64,000 nucleotides of DNA from Allochromatium tepidum (GCF_018409545.1 NZ_AP024563.1:946755-1010754), one strand, 5' to 3'. Positions 1 to 11,578 are shown, counted from the stretch's first letter. The notes: generated by a model not told the origin, from the letters alone. Program-made: numbers and translations.

Positions 1-123
1 CTGCCGGTCGAGGACGTGGATCTGTCGCGCAAGGTTCGGGGGAAGAAGGATCAGATCCTCGGCGCCGAGGCGCCCGAACAGTGGGGAATCGATTGCGAGG
101 AGGTGCTGCGTCTGCCCTGCTGA
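1..123 (+). CDS. C-terminal end of an unidentified protein (partial)
   Basis: An open frame runs from the first base of the window to a TGA at 121-123 and gives 40 residues ending in EEVLRLPC. The codon use is typical of the neighbouring genes, and a strong hairpin follows directly after the stop, so this is the end of a real plus-strand gene whose body lies outside the window. No family can be recognised from this short tail. Confidence 0.55.
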   Translation: MPVEDVDLSRKVRGKKDQILGAEAPEQWGIDCEEVLRLPC

Positions 124-125
124 CG

Positions 126-156
126 CACCGAGGCCCGCGCTTGGCGGGCCTCGGTG
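126..156. terminator. Perfect 13-bp hairpin between convergent genes
   Basis: Bases 126-138 and 144-156 form a perfect 13-bp inverted repeat (CACCGAGGCCCGC and its complement) around a 5-base loop. It starts three bases after the stop of the partial plus-strand gene and lies between that gene and the convergent STAS gene. No clear T-run follows on either strand, so it may end transcription in both directions or only stabilise the 3' ends. Confidence 0.6.
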
Positions 157-184
157 TCTGCTCGATCGTCGTGATCGCGGTTCT

Positions 185-520
185 TCAGCCCGTCCTCGCG
201 GAGAGGGCCGAGTCCTGGGGCACGACGCTCAGGACGTTACTCATGATGCGCGGGATGCGGCGGAGGATCTCGGGATGATCGCTCAGGACCACGACCCGCG
301 CGCCGATGTGCTGGAGTCGTTCGTTGAGCATCCACAGCAGGGCGAGACCGGAGTCGAAGACCCGGTCCAGGCAGGTCAGATCCATGATGCAGGTCTGAAG
401 ATTGGCCGGGATCGCGGCGAACACGCGGCAGACTTCGTCGGTGATCGTCAGATCCAGGTTGCCGGCGAAGGAGAGGTCGAGCCTGTCCTCGCTTGGGATG
501 AACGATGTTGTCAACGGCAT
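185..520 (-). CDS. STAS-domain protein (anti-sigma-factor-antagonist-like)
   Basis: This 111-residue protein is the size of a single STAS domain. The helix-initiating segment LDRVFDSGLALLWML matches the conserved D-S-G-L region whose serine is phosphorylated in SpoIIAA-type antagonists. Such proteins switch partner anti-sigma kinases or act in stressosome or transport regulation; no kinase partner lies nearby, so the pathway is unknown. I chose the ATG at 520 because GGAGG lies nine bases before it; the ATG at 529 touches the GGAGG directly. The gene converges with the partial gene on its left. Confidence 0.75.
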   Translation of the reverse strand: MPLTTSFIPSEDRLDLSFAGNLDLTITDEVCRVFAAIPANLQTCIMDLTCLDRVFDSGLALLWMLNERLQHIGARVVVLSDHPEILRRIPRIMSNVLSVVPQDSALSARTG

Positions 521-834
521 AGTAACCATCCTCCAGTGATGTGCCGCAAGCCGGTCGGGGTTTACGGCAACGGGTTGGGTCTCTTCTGAGCACTCGGGAC
601 GCCCTGACGACCGGCCGGCGCTGATTATGGACCCATTGATCAGTGTTTGGCCAGTGTCCCGTCAATCCAGTCCCGTGGCTCTCGAGGGCCGAGCAGGAGG
701 GTCTTTGCTTACAAGTCCACCATTAACATGGGTTTCGGGTCTGTGAGGAATCCGTATGATTACTCAATGCAGGCGTTTCCACGACAGGCCCAGGAGCGAT
801 GACCTGGGTTTCGACCGCGAATCGGGCGTCGCGT
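521..834. other. Intergenic stretch with no recognisable gene
   Basis: These 314 bases hold the 5' region of the STAS gene and the 3' flank of recN. I see no coding frame with a sensible start and family, no clear hairpin with a T-run and no repeat. The promoter of the STAS gene should lie here, but no convincing -35/-10 pair stands out. Confidence 0.5.
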
Positions 835-2502
835 TCAGCGCGTCCAGTCGAGCATCTCACTGGCATGGTCGCGGGTGCGGGCGGTGATCTCGGTGCCGCC
901 GAGCATCCTGGCGATCTCGTCGACGCGCGCGCGGTCGTCGAGCGGCTCGATGCGGGTGAAGGTCTGGCCGTCGAGGGTCTCCTTGCGCACGCGCAACTGA
1001 TTGTGGGCCTGGGCGGCGACCTGGGGCAGGTGGGTGACGCAGAGTACCTGACGCGATTCGCCGAGCCGGCGCAGCAGCCGCCCGACGATCTCGGCCACGC
1101 CGCCGCCGATACCGACGTCGACCTCGTCGAAGACCAGGGTCGGCACCCGTCCGCACTCGGCGGTAGCGACCTGGATGGCGAGACTGATGCGCGAGAGTTC
1201 GCCGCCGGAGGCGACCTTGGCCAGCGGCTGCATGGGTTGGCCTGGATTGGCGCTGACCAGCATCTCGACGCGCTCCAGACCATTGGCGCTCGCACGTTCC
1301 TCGGGCAGCGGGTCGAGCTGGAGGCTGAACTGACCGCCGCTCATGCCGAGCTGCTGCATCGAGCGCGTGACCGTGGTCGAGAGACGCTCGGCGGCGGTCC
1401 GGCGGGCGCGCGTGAGTTCGGCCGCGGCGGCGAGGAAGTCGCGCCAGACCCGTTCGCGGCGTTCGCGCAGGTCGCCGAGCGTGACGTCGGACTGTTCGAG
1501 TGCGTCCAGTTCGGCGCGACGCTGGTCGAGCAGCTCGGGCAGTTCGGTCGGCTTGACGCGGTATTTGCGCGCCAGATCGTGGATCCGGCCGAGACGGATC
1601 TCGACCTCCTGGAGCGCGGCCGGGTCCAGGTCCAGCCCGTCGAGATAGCGGCGCAGCCCGGCCGCCGCCTCGCCGGCATGGATGGCGGCCGTCTCCAGCA
1701 GATCGCGGCTCTCGGCGAGCGCCGGATCGATGCCGGCCAGTTCCTCGATCTCGCGCGTGGCACCGCGCAACTGGTCGTCGATCGCCGGCTCTCCATCCGC
1801 GAGCAGGATCAGCAGGCGCCCGACCGTCTCCTGAAGCCGTCCGAGATGACTCAGACGACGCTGTTCCTGATCCAGCGACTCGATCGCTTCGACCGTCAGC
1901 CCGAGCGCCGAGAGTTCGTCGACCTGGAAGCGCAGCAGATCCAGCCGCGCGGCGCGATCGGCGCCGGCCGCTTCGAGCGCCTGGAGGCGCTGATCGAGGT
2001 CGCGGAAAGCGCGAAAAGTCGTCGCGACCGCCGCGACCTGATCGCCATGCCCGCCATAGGCGTCGAGCAGCTCGCGCTGGGCATTGGCGCGCAGCAGCGA
2101 CTGATGGGCGTGCTGGCCGTGGATGTCGACCAGCCGTTCGCCCAGATCACGCAACTGGGCGCCCGTGGCCGCGCGGCCGTTGATGAAGGCGCGCGAGCGG
2201 CCCTCGCGCACGATCAGCCGCCGCACCACGCAGGCGTTGTCATCGTCCAGGCCCTGCTCGACCAGCCAGTCGCGCGCGTCCGGAGCGTGATCGAGATCGA
2301 TCTCGGCCAGGATCTCGGCGCGTTCGCGTCCGGCGCGGATCAGGCTCGCGTCGGCCTTGTCGCCGAGCACCAGACCGAGCGCCTCGATCAGGATCGACTT
2401 GCCGGCGCCCGTCTCGCCGGTGAGCGCGGTCATGCCGGAGCGGCATTCGAGTTCGAGATGACTGACGATGGCCAGATCCCGGACCTGGAGATAAGTCAGC
2501 AT
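835..2502 (-). CDS. recN: DNA repair protein RecN
   Basis: RecN is an SMC-like ATPase that acts early in double-strand break repair. The 555-residue product has the family length. It shows the N-terminal Walker A GETGAGKS near residue 30, a long coiled-coil middle, and a C-terminal ABC signature (SGGELSRISLA) followed by Walker B TLVFDEVDVGIGG. The start is the ATG at 2502 (MLTYLQVRDLAIV), which overlaps the end of nadK by seven bases; longer open frame upstream is the shadow of nadK. nadK and recN are often neighbours in gammaproteobacteria, and the overlap suggests co-translation. Confidence 0.96.
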   Translation of the reverse strand: MLTYLQVRDLAIVSHLELECRSGMTALTGETGAGKSILIEALGLVLGDKADASLIRAGRERAEILAEIDLDHAPDARDWLVEQGLDDDNACVVRRLIVREGRSRAFINGRAATGAQLRDLGERLVDIHGQHAHQSLLRANAQRELLDAYGGHGDQVAAVATTFRAFRDLDQRLQALEAAGADRAARLDLLRFQVDELSALGLTVEAIESLDQEQRRLSHLGRLQETVGRLLILLADGEPAIDDQLRGATREIEELAGIDPALAESRDLLETAAIHAGEAAAGLRRYLDGLDLDPAALQEVEIRLGRIHDLARKYRVKPTELPELLDQRRAELDALEQSDVTLGDLRERRERVWRDFLAAAAELTRARRTAAERLSTTVTRSMQQLGMSGGQFSLQLDPLPEERASANGLERVEMLVSANPGQPMQPLAKVASGGELSRISLAIQVATAECGRVPTLVFDEVDVGIGGGVAEIVGRLLRRLGESRQVLCVTHLPQVAAQAHNQLRVRKETLDGQTFTRIEPLDDRARVDEIARMLGGTEITARTRDHASEMLDWTR

Positions 2503-3395
2503 GGCGGAGTCCGTGTGATGTGATGCCCGCCCCAGTGGAGCTTGGCACGAAGGATCTGATAGTGATCGTGTCCCTTGGGGTGGATCAGATGCGCCGCGTG
2601 CGGATGGCGCGCGATACGCACCCGCGCCCCAGGCGGCAGCCGCAGATCGGTCTGACCGTCGCAGGTGACTTGCACATGACCCTGCTCCGAGCCGCGCACG
2701 CGCACCTCGATCGAACGCCCGCCCGGCACCACCAGCGGGCGGTTGCTGAGATCGTGCGGACAGATGGGCACCAGGAGGATGGCGTCCAGCGCCGGATCGA
2801 CCAGCGGTCCGCCGCCCGAGAGCGCATAGGCGGTCGAGCCGGTCGGGGTGGAAACGATGAGTCCGTCGGAGCGCTGGGCGCTGACGAAGACGCCGTCGAT
2901 CCGGATCTCCAGCTCGATCATGCGCGCCGTGCCCCACTTGTGGATGCTCACGTCGTTGAGCGCGGCCTCGGGTTCGCCGGCGTCCTGGTCGGTGACGATC
3001 CGGGCATCGAGCATCGACCGCCGGTCCGAGTCGAACTCGCCGGCCAGGATGCGGTCGAGCGCCGATTCGATGTGCTCGGGCGAGACGTCGACCAGAAAGC
3101 CCAGCCGCCCGAGATTGATGCCGAGCAGGGGCACGTCGTGCGGCGCCATGACGCGAGCGGCATGGAGCAGGGTGCCGTCGCCGCCGACCACGACGATCAG
3201 GTCGCAGACCGCGCCGAGCCGATCCAGGGCCAGCGCCTCGCCGATGGGCGCATCGAGCAGATGGGCGCTCTCGGCCTCCAGTCGCACCTCGATGGCGCGC
3301 GCGCGCAGATGTTCGCGCAGGCGCACGAGGGTTCCGCGAACCCGCTCGGGGTCGCCCTGCTTGGCGATGAGGCCGAGCGTCTGGAAAGCGGGCAT
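2496..3395 (-). CDS. nadK: NAD kinase
   Basis: This ATP-NAD kinase makes NADP from NAD in the cytoplasm. The 299-residue product has the family length (about 290-300). It carries the GGDGTLL motif near residue 70 and a glycine-rich C-terminal NAD-binding region (TPTGSTAYALSGGGPLV). The start at 3395 (MPAFQTLGLIAKQ) gives the usual N-terminus; the open frame extends 40 codons further upstream without family-like sequence. It is the first gene of a nadK-recN pair and is transcribed divergently from hrcA. Confidence 0.95.
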   Translation of the reverse strand: MPAFQTLGLIAKQGDPERVRGTLVRLREHLRARAIEVRLEAESAHLLDAPIGEALALDRLGAVCDLIVVVGGDGTLLHAARVMAPHDVPLLGINLGRLGFLVDVSPEHIESALDRILAGEFDSDRRSMLDARIVTDQDAGEPEAALNDVSIHKWGTARMIELEIRIDGVFVSAQRSDGLIVSTPTGSTAYALSGGGPLVDPALDAILLVPICPHDLSNRPLVVPGGRSIEVRVRGSEQGHVQVTCDGQTDLRLPPGARVRIARHPHAAHLIHPKGHDHYQILRAKLHWGGHHITRTPPC

Positions 3396-3517
3396 AGGGT
3401 TCAACCGCGTCTGTGGGTGGATGTTCAGGGTGTCCTGTCGGACGACGTCGCGGATTCTAGCAATGGCTCCAGCCGTTTTCGATGCTCGGATCAGCGCACG
3501 CCCAAGTCGGCCCAACC

Positions 3518-3546
3518 TTGACAGCCTGAGTCGGAATCCCTAAATT
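3518..3546 (+). promoter_or_regulatory. Sigma-70 promoter of hrcA
   Basis: TTGACA at 3518-3523 is followed after exactly 17 bases by TAAATT at 3541-3546. This is close to the ideal vegetative promoter. The CIRCE operator begins six bases after the -10 box, so the expected transcription start lies inside the operator. Confidence 0.85.
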
Positions 3547-3551
3547 GCGTG

Positions 3552-3578
3552 TTAGCACTCTGGCTTGGTGAGTGCTAA
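3552..3578 (+). promoter_or_regulatory. CIRCE operator (HrcA binding site)
   Basis: The sequence TTAGCACTC (3552-3560), nine spacer bases, then GAGTGCTAA (3570-3578) is an exact match to the CIRCE consensus. HrcA dimers bind it to repress heat-shock genes. Its place over the start point of the hrcA promoter means that HrcA represses its own gene, a textbook autoregulatory arrangement. Because the ATG at 3565 lies inside the operator, it is unlikely to be the translation start. Confidence 0.97.
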
Positions 3579-3621
3579 ACATCAATCACGAACGCGATTC
3601 GGACAGCATTCATCGACTATC

Positions 3622-4698
3622 GTGGGCACCGGGAAACGCATATCCGCCGGCGACAGGCTCCAGACCAGCGAGGGTCAGGTCAGCGAGCGCGCGCAGCATT
3701 TCCTCAAGGCGCTCGTCGAGCGCTATATCCGCGAAGGCCAGCCGGTCGGCTCGCGCACCCTGGCCAAGGATACCGGACTCGATCTCAGTCCGGCGACCGT
3801 GCGCAACGTCATGGCCGATCTGGAGGATCTGGGGCTGATCGCCTCGCCGCACACCTCGGCGGGACGGGTGCCGACGGTGGCCGGTTACCGGCTGTTCGTC
3901 GACGCGCTATTGACGGTGCGTCCGCCATCGGAAAACGAAATCGCCGCACTGCGCACCCAGTTCAACGCGCGTCTGGACCCCAAGGCCCTGATCGAGACGG
4001 CCTCGAATCTGCTCTCGGGCATCACGCATCTGGCCGGCGTGGTGATGCTGCCGCGCCACGAGCGCCACGCCTTTCGTCAGATCGAGCTGCTGCCGCTGTC
4101 GGACTCGCGTGTGCTGGCGATCCTGATCACCAGCGAGGGCGAGGTCCACAACCGCATTCTCAACACCGACCGGCGTTTCACGCCCTCGCAGCTCGAACAG
4201 GCGGCGAACTATCTCAACCAGATGTTCACCGGTCAGGACATCAAGGACGTGCGCAAGCGGCTGCTGGAGGATCTCCAGCGCACCCATGCCCACATGGATC
4301 AGATGATGATGCGCGCCCTGGCCATGGCGCAGGACGTGATGGCCTCGGCCGAGGACCGCGACGACTGCTACATCGCCGGTCAGACCAATCTGATGGAGTT
4401 CGGCGAGCTGGCCAGCATGGACCGGCTCAAGTCGCTGTTCGACGCCTTCACCCAGAAGCACGAGATCCTGCACATCCTGGATCGCTGCATCGCCGCCGAT
4501 GGGGTGCAGATCTTCATCGGCGAGGAATCGGGCTATTCGCTGCTCGACGATTGCAGCCTCGTCACCACGCCCTATCGGGTCGAGGATCGGGTGGTCGGGG
4601 TGCTGGGCGTCATCGGCCCGACGCGCATGGATTATCAGCGTGTGATCCCGATCGTCGATGTCACGGCACGGCTGCTGTCGGCGGCGCTGCGGCAGTGA
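3622..4698 (+). CDS. hrcA: Heat-inducible transcription repressor HrcA
   Basis: HrcA represses heat-shock genes by binding CIRCE and is itself refolded by GroEL. The product shows the N-terminal winged helix (NERAQ-like start, SPATVRNVMADLEDLGLI, then SAGRVPT) and the C-terminal GAF-like HrcA domain. I chose the GTG at 3622 (about 358 residues, close to the family length). The in-frame ATG at 3565 lies inside the CIRCE operator and before the expected transcript start, but the start is not certain because no strong ribosome site precedes 3622. It heads the order hrcA-grpE-dnaK-dnaJ. Confidence 0.93.
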   Translation: MGTGKRISAGDRLQTSEGQVSERAQHFLKALVERYIREGQPVGSRTLAKDTGLDLSPATVRNVMADLEDLGLIASPHTSAGRVPTVAGYRLFVDALLTVRPPSENEIAALRTQFNARLDPKALIETASNLLSGITHLAGVVMLPRHERHAFRQIELLPLSDSRVLAILITSEGEVHNRILNTDRRFTPSQLEQAANYLNQMFTGQDIKDVRKRLLEDLQRTHAHMDQMMMRALAMAQDVMASAEDRDDCYIAGQTNLMEFGELASMDRLKSLFDAFTQKHEILHILDRCIAADGVQIFIGEESGYSLLDDCSLVTTPYRVEDRVVGVLGVIGPTRMDYQRVIPIVDVTARLLSAALRQ

Positions 4699-4798
4699 AG
4701 CCCGATCGCGAAGGCAAAGGCAGGCCCCGCCGACGGGCCGCTGACACTGAATCAACGATTGCGCCCCCAGGGGCTGAATTTCAACCGGAGGTTTTTTG

Positions 4799-5455
4799 AT
4801 GAGCACGGAACCACAGCGCCCGGAGTCGGCGCCCCAGGAAGCGCCCCAGCGCGACGAGGCGGCCCTGCGCGCGGCCGTGGAAGCCTACAAGGAAGCCGAC
4901 GCCACGCTCGACGAGCCGCCAGCGTCGGCGGACGGGGCGAGCGCCGAGTCCGAGGCCCAGACCGAGAAGCGTTCGATCGAGGAGCTGAGCGCCGCCCTGG
5001 ATGCCGCGCGCGCCGAGATCGAGGACAGCCGCGACCAGGTACTGCGTGCGCGCGCCGAGCTGGAGAACCTCAGGCGCCGTCACGCCCAGGAGCTGGAGAA
5101 GGCGCACAAGTTCGCGCTCGACGGCTTCGTGCGCGAGCTGCTCCAGGTGCGAGACAGTCTCGAACTCGGCTGCAATGCGGCGCAGGAAGCGAGCGCGGAC
5201 GTCGACAAGCTGCGCGAGGGCACGGAACTGACGCTCAAGCTGCTCGGCGACGTGATGGAGAAGTTCGGCGTGGGCGTGGTCGATCCGGTCGATCAGCCCT
5301 TCGATCCCGAGTTCCATCAGGCGATGTCGATGCAGCCGCGCGAAGACGTGCCGCCGAACACGGTGGTGCTGGTCATCCAGAAGGGCTACACGCTCAACGG
5401 CCGGCTGGTGCGCCCGGCGCTGGTCATGGTCTCGCAGGCGGCGGCCGCGCAATAG
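4799..5455 (+). CDS. grpE: Nucleotide exchange factor GrpE
   Basis: GrpE releases ADP from DnaK and acts as a heat sensor in the DnaK cycle. The 218-residue product has an acidic, probably disordered N-terminus of about 60 residues, a long helix (AELENLRRRHAQELEKA) and the C-terminal beta domain with the family motif VVDPVDQPFDPEFHQAMS. GGAGG at 4787-4791 lies seven bases before the ATG at 4799. The gene follows hrcA by 100 bases and precedes dnaK. Confidence 0.96.
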   Translation: MSTEPQRPESAPQEAPQRDEAALRAAVEAYKEADATLDEPPASADGASAESEAQTEKRSIEELSAALDAARAEIEDSRDQVLRARAELENLRRRHAQELEKAHKFALDGFVRELLQVRDSLELGCNAAQEASADVDKLREGTELTLKLLGDVMEKFGVGVVDPVDQPFDPEFHQAMSMQPREDVPPNTVVLVIQKGYTLNGRLVRPALVMVSQAAAAQ

Positions 5456-5456
5456 A

Positions 5457-5485
5457 CTTGAAAGGCTTGGGGTCTTGCCCCAACT
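5457..5485 (+). promoter_or_regulatory. Sigma-32 (RpoH) type heat-shock promoter of dnaK
   Basis: CTTGAAA at 5457-5463 is separated by 14 bases from CCCCAACT at 5478-5485. This fits the sigma-32 consensus (CTTGAAA, then CCCCATnT), and it lies between grpE and dnaK. Part of the spacer and -10 box also forms a small inverted repeat (TTGGGG, 5 bases, CCCCAA), so a weak intercistronic hairpin is the alternative reading. Confidence 0.7.
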
Positions 5486-5542
5486 GAACCAATTCATTTG
5501 GCGCCCGAGCGCCATTCCAAACGCTTTCGGAGAATAGAACCC

Positions 5543-7477
<1,935 letters not shown>

Positions 7478-7542
7478 GGCGCCAGGCTCGCGCGCCCGTC
7501 GGTCTTTAAGGCCTGACGGGTGTAGCAGCCGGAAACAGATAC

Positions 7543-8697
7543 ATGGCAAAACGCGATTATTACGAAGTGCTGGGGGTTCAGCGCAACGCCAGTGAGGCCG
7601 ACATCAAGAAGGCCTTCCGGCGGCTGGCGATGAAATATCACCCCGACCGCAATCCGGGCGACAGCGAGGCCGAGGCCAAGTTCAAAGAGGCCAAGCTGGC
7701 CTATGACGTGCTGACCGATCCCAAGAAGCGTTCGGCCTACGATCAGTTCGGTCATGCCGGCGTCGAGGGGGCCGGACCCGGTTTCGGCGGTTTCGGTGGC
7801 GGCGGGCCGGGCGACTTCGCCGGTGCAGGCTCCTTCTCCGACATCTTCGGCGACGTCTTCGGCGACATCTTCGGCGGCGGACGCGCGGGCGGCCGACGCT
7901 CACAGCGCGGGGTCGATCTGCGCTATGACCTGTCGCTGACGCTGGAAGAGGCGGTCGCCGGCAAGGAGGTCAAGATCCGGCTCCCGAGATGGGTCGACTG
8001 TCAGTTCTGCAACGGCAGCGGCGCCAAGCCGGGCACCAAGCCCAAGACCTGTCCGACCTGTGGCGGTCATGGTCAGGTGCGGATGCAGCAGGGTTTCTTC
8101 TCCATCCAGCAGACCTGTCCCGAGTGTCGGGGCACGGGCACGGTGATCGAAGAGGCCTGTCCGCACTGTCGCGGACGCGGGCGCATCCAGGAAGAAAAGA
8201 CGCTCGCGGTCAAGGTGCCGGCAGGCGTCGATACCGGCGACCGCATCCGGCTGGCCGGGGAAGGCGAGCGCGGTGAGCAGGGCGGACCGCCCGGCGATCT
8301 CTATGTCCAGATCCAGGTCATGGAGCATCCGATCTTCACCCGCGAGGGCGCCAACCTCTATTGTCAGGTGCCGATCAGCTTCGTCACGGCGGCGCTCGGC
8401 GGCGAGCTGGAAGTGCCGACGCTCGACGGCAAGGTGATGCTCAAGATCCCGCCCGGCACCCAGACCGGCAAGATGTTCCGCGTGCGCAACAAGGGCGTCA
8501 AACCCGTGCGCGGCGGCGTGGTCGGGGATCTCATCTGCCGGGTGCTGATCGAGACGCCGGTCGATCTCACCGAGCGCCAGAAGGAACTGCTGCGCGAGTT
8601 CGAGGCCAGCGTCCAGGAGGGCGGATCGCGGCACAATCCGCAGTCGCATTCCTGGCTCGACGGGGTCAAGAGCTTCTTCGAGAAGATGGGATTCTAG
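7543..8697 (+). CDS. dnaJ: Co-chaperone DnaJ
   Basis: DnaJ delivers clients to DnaK and stimulates its ATPase. The 384-residue product has every class A domain in order. These are a J domain with the HPD tripeptide ([10 protein letters not shown]) in residues 1-70, a glycine/phenylalanine-rich linker, four zinc-binding repeats ([32 protein letters not shown]), and the C-terminal substrate-binding domains. It follows dnaK by 65 bases that contain a short hairpin, consistent with one heat-shock transcript. Confidence 0.98.
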   Translation: MAKRDYYEVLGVQRNASEADIKKAFRRLAMKYHPDRNPGDSEAEAKFKEAKLAYDVLTDPKKRSAYDQFGHAGVEGAGPGFGGFGGGGPGDFAGAGSFSDIFGDVFGDIFGGGRAGGRRSQRGVDLRYDLSLTLEEAVAGKEVKIRLPRWVDCQFCNGSGAKPGTKPKTCPTCGGHGQVRMQQGFFSIQQTCPECRGTGTVIEEACPHCRGRGRIQEEKTLAVKVPAGVDTGDRIRLAGEGERGEQGGPPGDLYVQIQVMEHPIFTREGANLYCQVPISFVTAALGGELEVPTLDGKVMLKIPPGTQTGKMFRVRNKGVKPVRGGVVGDLICRVLIETPVDLTERQKELLREFEASVQEGGSRHNPQSHSWLDGVKSFFEKMGF

Positions 8698-8727
8698 AAG
8701 CGTTCCAGGACCAAGGCGGGTGACGTC

Positions 8728-9687
8728 ATGAGTGAAGCACTGCAAACAGCCGTCGCCCGTCAACGTCTGCTGTTGCGCGGACGGCTGGCCGGTCTGCTCG
8801 AACGGCTGGCGCTCCAGGCGCGCGCCGACTGGCCCGAGCGCATAGCACTAGAACGGCTCCTGGTCGAGGCACTGCCGAGCCTGCCGTCCTGCAAATATCT
8901 CTATGTGCTCGACCGGAACGCGCACCAGATCACGGCCAATGCCTCGCCCCAGGGACTGTTGCCCGAGCATCTGGGCCGCGACCGAAGCGACCGGCCCTAT
9001 CTGACCGAGGCCCTGGCCGGCGAGCGCTTCTCACTCTCGCCGGTCTACATCAGCCGCAACGCGCGCCGTCCCTCGCTGACCGCGATCCAGCGCATCGAGG
9101 ACGAATCGGGCAACTGGCTCGGCTTCCTCGGTGCCGACTTCGATCTGCGCGAGCTGCCGCTGACGCGCGAGCTCTATCAACCATCCGGCGACTGGGTGCA
9201 GCTCAAGGGCGATCCGGCCATCCGGGGCGGACTCTTCAGCCAGCAGCGCGTCGAGAGCCTGATGGATGCCCGTATCGACGAGGTGCTGGCGCTCCTGGTC
9301 GAGCTGATGACCGCGCACGGCGTCTTCCACGGCAAGCTGCATTTCTCCAGCTCGCGCGCCACGCTCTGGACGCTCGACGATCCCTATCGCTACCGGCTCC
9401 TGGACTATGAGGATCTGGCCGATCCGGGCATCTGTCTGGCCTATCCCCTGCGCGACTACCCGAGCGAGGCGGCGATCCCCGAGTCGCGGATCGCCGATGT
9501 CTTCCACACCTTCCGCGAGCTGCGCTTCATGGACGAGACCATCTATCTGCGTTCCGGCTCGCTCAACATCTTCAACGGCATGGTCGGGCTGAACTTCTCC
9601 TGCGACGGCTCGCACTACATGCCCTGGCACGAATTCCTGCGCAAGAGTCTGGGCTTCTGGCTCGGTACGGGCGAGGCCTGCGCCTGA
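8728..9687 (+). CDS. PDC/Cache-like sensor-domain protein without output domain
   Basis: The 319-residue protein resembles proteins annotated as PDC sensor domain-containing. An N-terminal helix (RQRLLLRGRLAGLLERLAL) leads into a fold with the segments LGRDRSDRPYL and SLSPVYISRNARRPSL, typical of the ligand-binding loop of PDC/Cache domains. A second region (ELRFMDETIYLRSGSLNIFNG) follows. I see no membrane segment and no kinase, GGDEF or methyl-accepting domain, so it would have to sense a ligand in the cytoplasm and pass the signal to a partner. It begins 30 bases after dnaJ and may be co-transcribed. The ligand is unknown. Confidence 0.6.
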   Translation: MSEALQTAVARQRLLLRGRLAGLLERLALQARADWPERIALERLLVEALPSLPSCKYLYVLDRNAHQITANASPQGLLPEHLGRDRSDRPYLTEALAGERFSLSPVYISRNARRPSLTAIQRIEDESGNWLGFLGADFDLRELPLTRELYQPSGDWVQLKGDPAIRGGLFSQQRVESLMDARIDEVLALLVELMTAHGVFHGKLHFSSSRATLWTLDDPYRYRLLDYEDLADPGICLAYPLRDYPSEAAIPESRIADVFHTFRELRFMDETIYLRSGSLNIFNGMVGLNFSCDGSHYMPWHEFLRKSLGFWLGTGEACA

Positions 9688-9863
9688 TCCCGATTAGGCC
9701 GACTCCACGACGGGCGCGCTCGTATAGAGTCGCGCTGCGCGTTTCGCCTGCGTCCTTCGTGCTCGATGCCGATGGCATCGGGTGCGGGGACGCCTGCGTT
9801 GGCCAGATGCGTGAAGCCGGTCCGCAATCGTTCGAGGAATTCGCCTCCGTGGAGAATTCGCGT

Positions 9864-10443
9864 TCAATCGGTGTTCTCGGCCAGGATCTCTTCCGTGACA
9901 TAGCGACGGAAGACTTCGACGTCGGTGAAGCATCTGAAGCCGGCCTGACTCGCCAGCGCGATGGTGCCGGACTCCTCGTTCAACAGCACCGCTACCGGCT
10001 GGCTCAGCTCCTCCTGAATGCCGCCCGGCCACACCAGATCGAGCACCGCCTTTTGCTCACCGGACACCGGATCGGAGAAGTCATAGGCCATGACGCCGCG
10101 CGGTAGCCCGACAGACGTCATCCATTCGTTCAGTGCCTCCAGTTCCGCTTCTTCCTCGGCACTGCTGATTCCGCCGACGACTTGGGCCATCGTGGTCGCC
10201 GGTGTTGCCGTGCCGGCGAGCCAGCGCAGATCGCCATGCAGTAGCGATTCCATGCACCGGTTCAGCTCTTCGGCGAGCAGCTCCTTGCGGGCTTCGAGAA
10301 AGTCGCGGAAACGCCGGATGGCGACGGTAGAGCGAGTCGAACAGACCGCGGACTTGGTCGCGGTTCCAGACATAGCCGCGCTGGAACTCCGGCAGCGCCA
10401 TGTGGCCGTTGTCGATATGGTCGAGAATCGTCGAAATCTTCAT
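9864..10443 (-). pseudogene. DUF262 (GmrSD-type) gene collapsed by internal deletion
   Basis: From the ATG at 10443 the frame reads MKISTILDHIDNGHMALPEF and then QRGYVWNRDQVRGLFDSLYRRHP, the start of DUF262/GmrSD proteins (modified-DNA restriction ParB-like NTPase domain). At about 10340 the family sequence stops. In the next frame it resumes with FRDFLEARKELLAEELNRC, which resembles the far C-terminal part of such proteins, and runs on to 9864 with an extra domain (VLDLVWPGGIQEELSQPVAV, then FRCFTDVEVFRRYVTEEIL). Roughly 400 residues are missing and the frame is broken. The 176 bases after 9864 look like further decayed coding sequence of the same kind. Confidence 0.65.
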
Positions 10444-10520
10444 CCATCCAGCTCCAGGAAACACCGTCGGCAATGTTTCAGCCGCACGTCTACATCGAAA
10501 TCAGGCTGATTTTGGATTCT

Positions 10521-10631
10521 TTATGCCGAACCGTAGAGGCTGACTCCTGCTTGGTGCGCGACCTCGACGAGTTTGGTGTCGAACGAGACCAGGGCCGCTC
10601 CCGTCCTCAGGGCCAGCTCGAGAGTGGGTTC
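10521..10631 (-). pseudogene. C-terminal remnant of a PIN-domain (VapC-like) toxin
   Basis: On the minus strand a frame ending in TAA at 10521-10523 reads ELALRTGAALVSFDTKLVEV and then AHQAGVSLYGSA. This is the typical end of a PIN-domain ribonuclease, including the last conserved aspartate (SFDTKL). Nothing upstream belongs to the family: the frame runs into the end of the DUF808 gene. Only the last 35 or so residues of a toxin gene remain, and no antitoxin is seen. Confidence 0.55.
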
Positions 10632-10633
10632 AT

Positions 10634-11578
<945 letters not shown>

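Noticed and set aside
799-2523. Long plus-strand open frame opposite recN
   Set aside because: It is the antisense shadow of recN in GC-rich DNA; the minus-strand product has all RecN motifs and the plus frame has no family-like sequence.
3565-3624. ATG at 3565 as the hrcA start
   Set aside because: It lies inside the CIRCE operator and at the expected transcription start, and the extra residues do not match the family; the GTG at 3622 is preferred, though not proven.
5464-5483. Terminator between grpE and dnaK
   Set aside because: The small TTGGGG/CCCCAA repeat has no T-run and coincides with the spacer and -10 box of a sigma-32-like promoter, so a promoter is the better reading.
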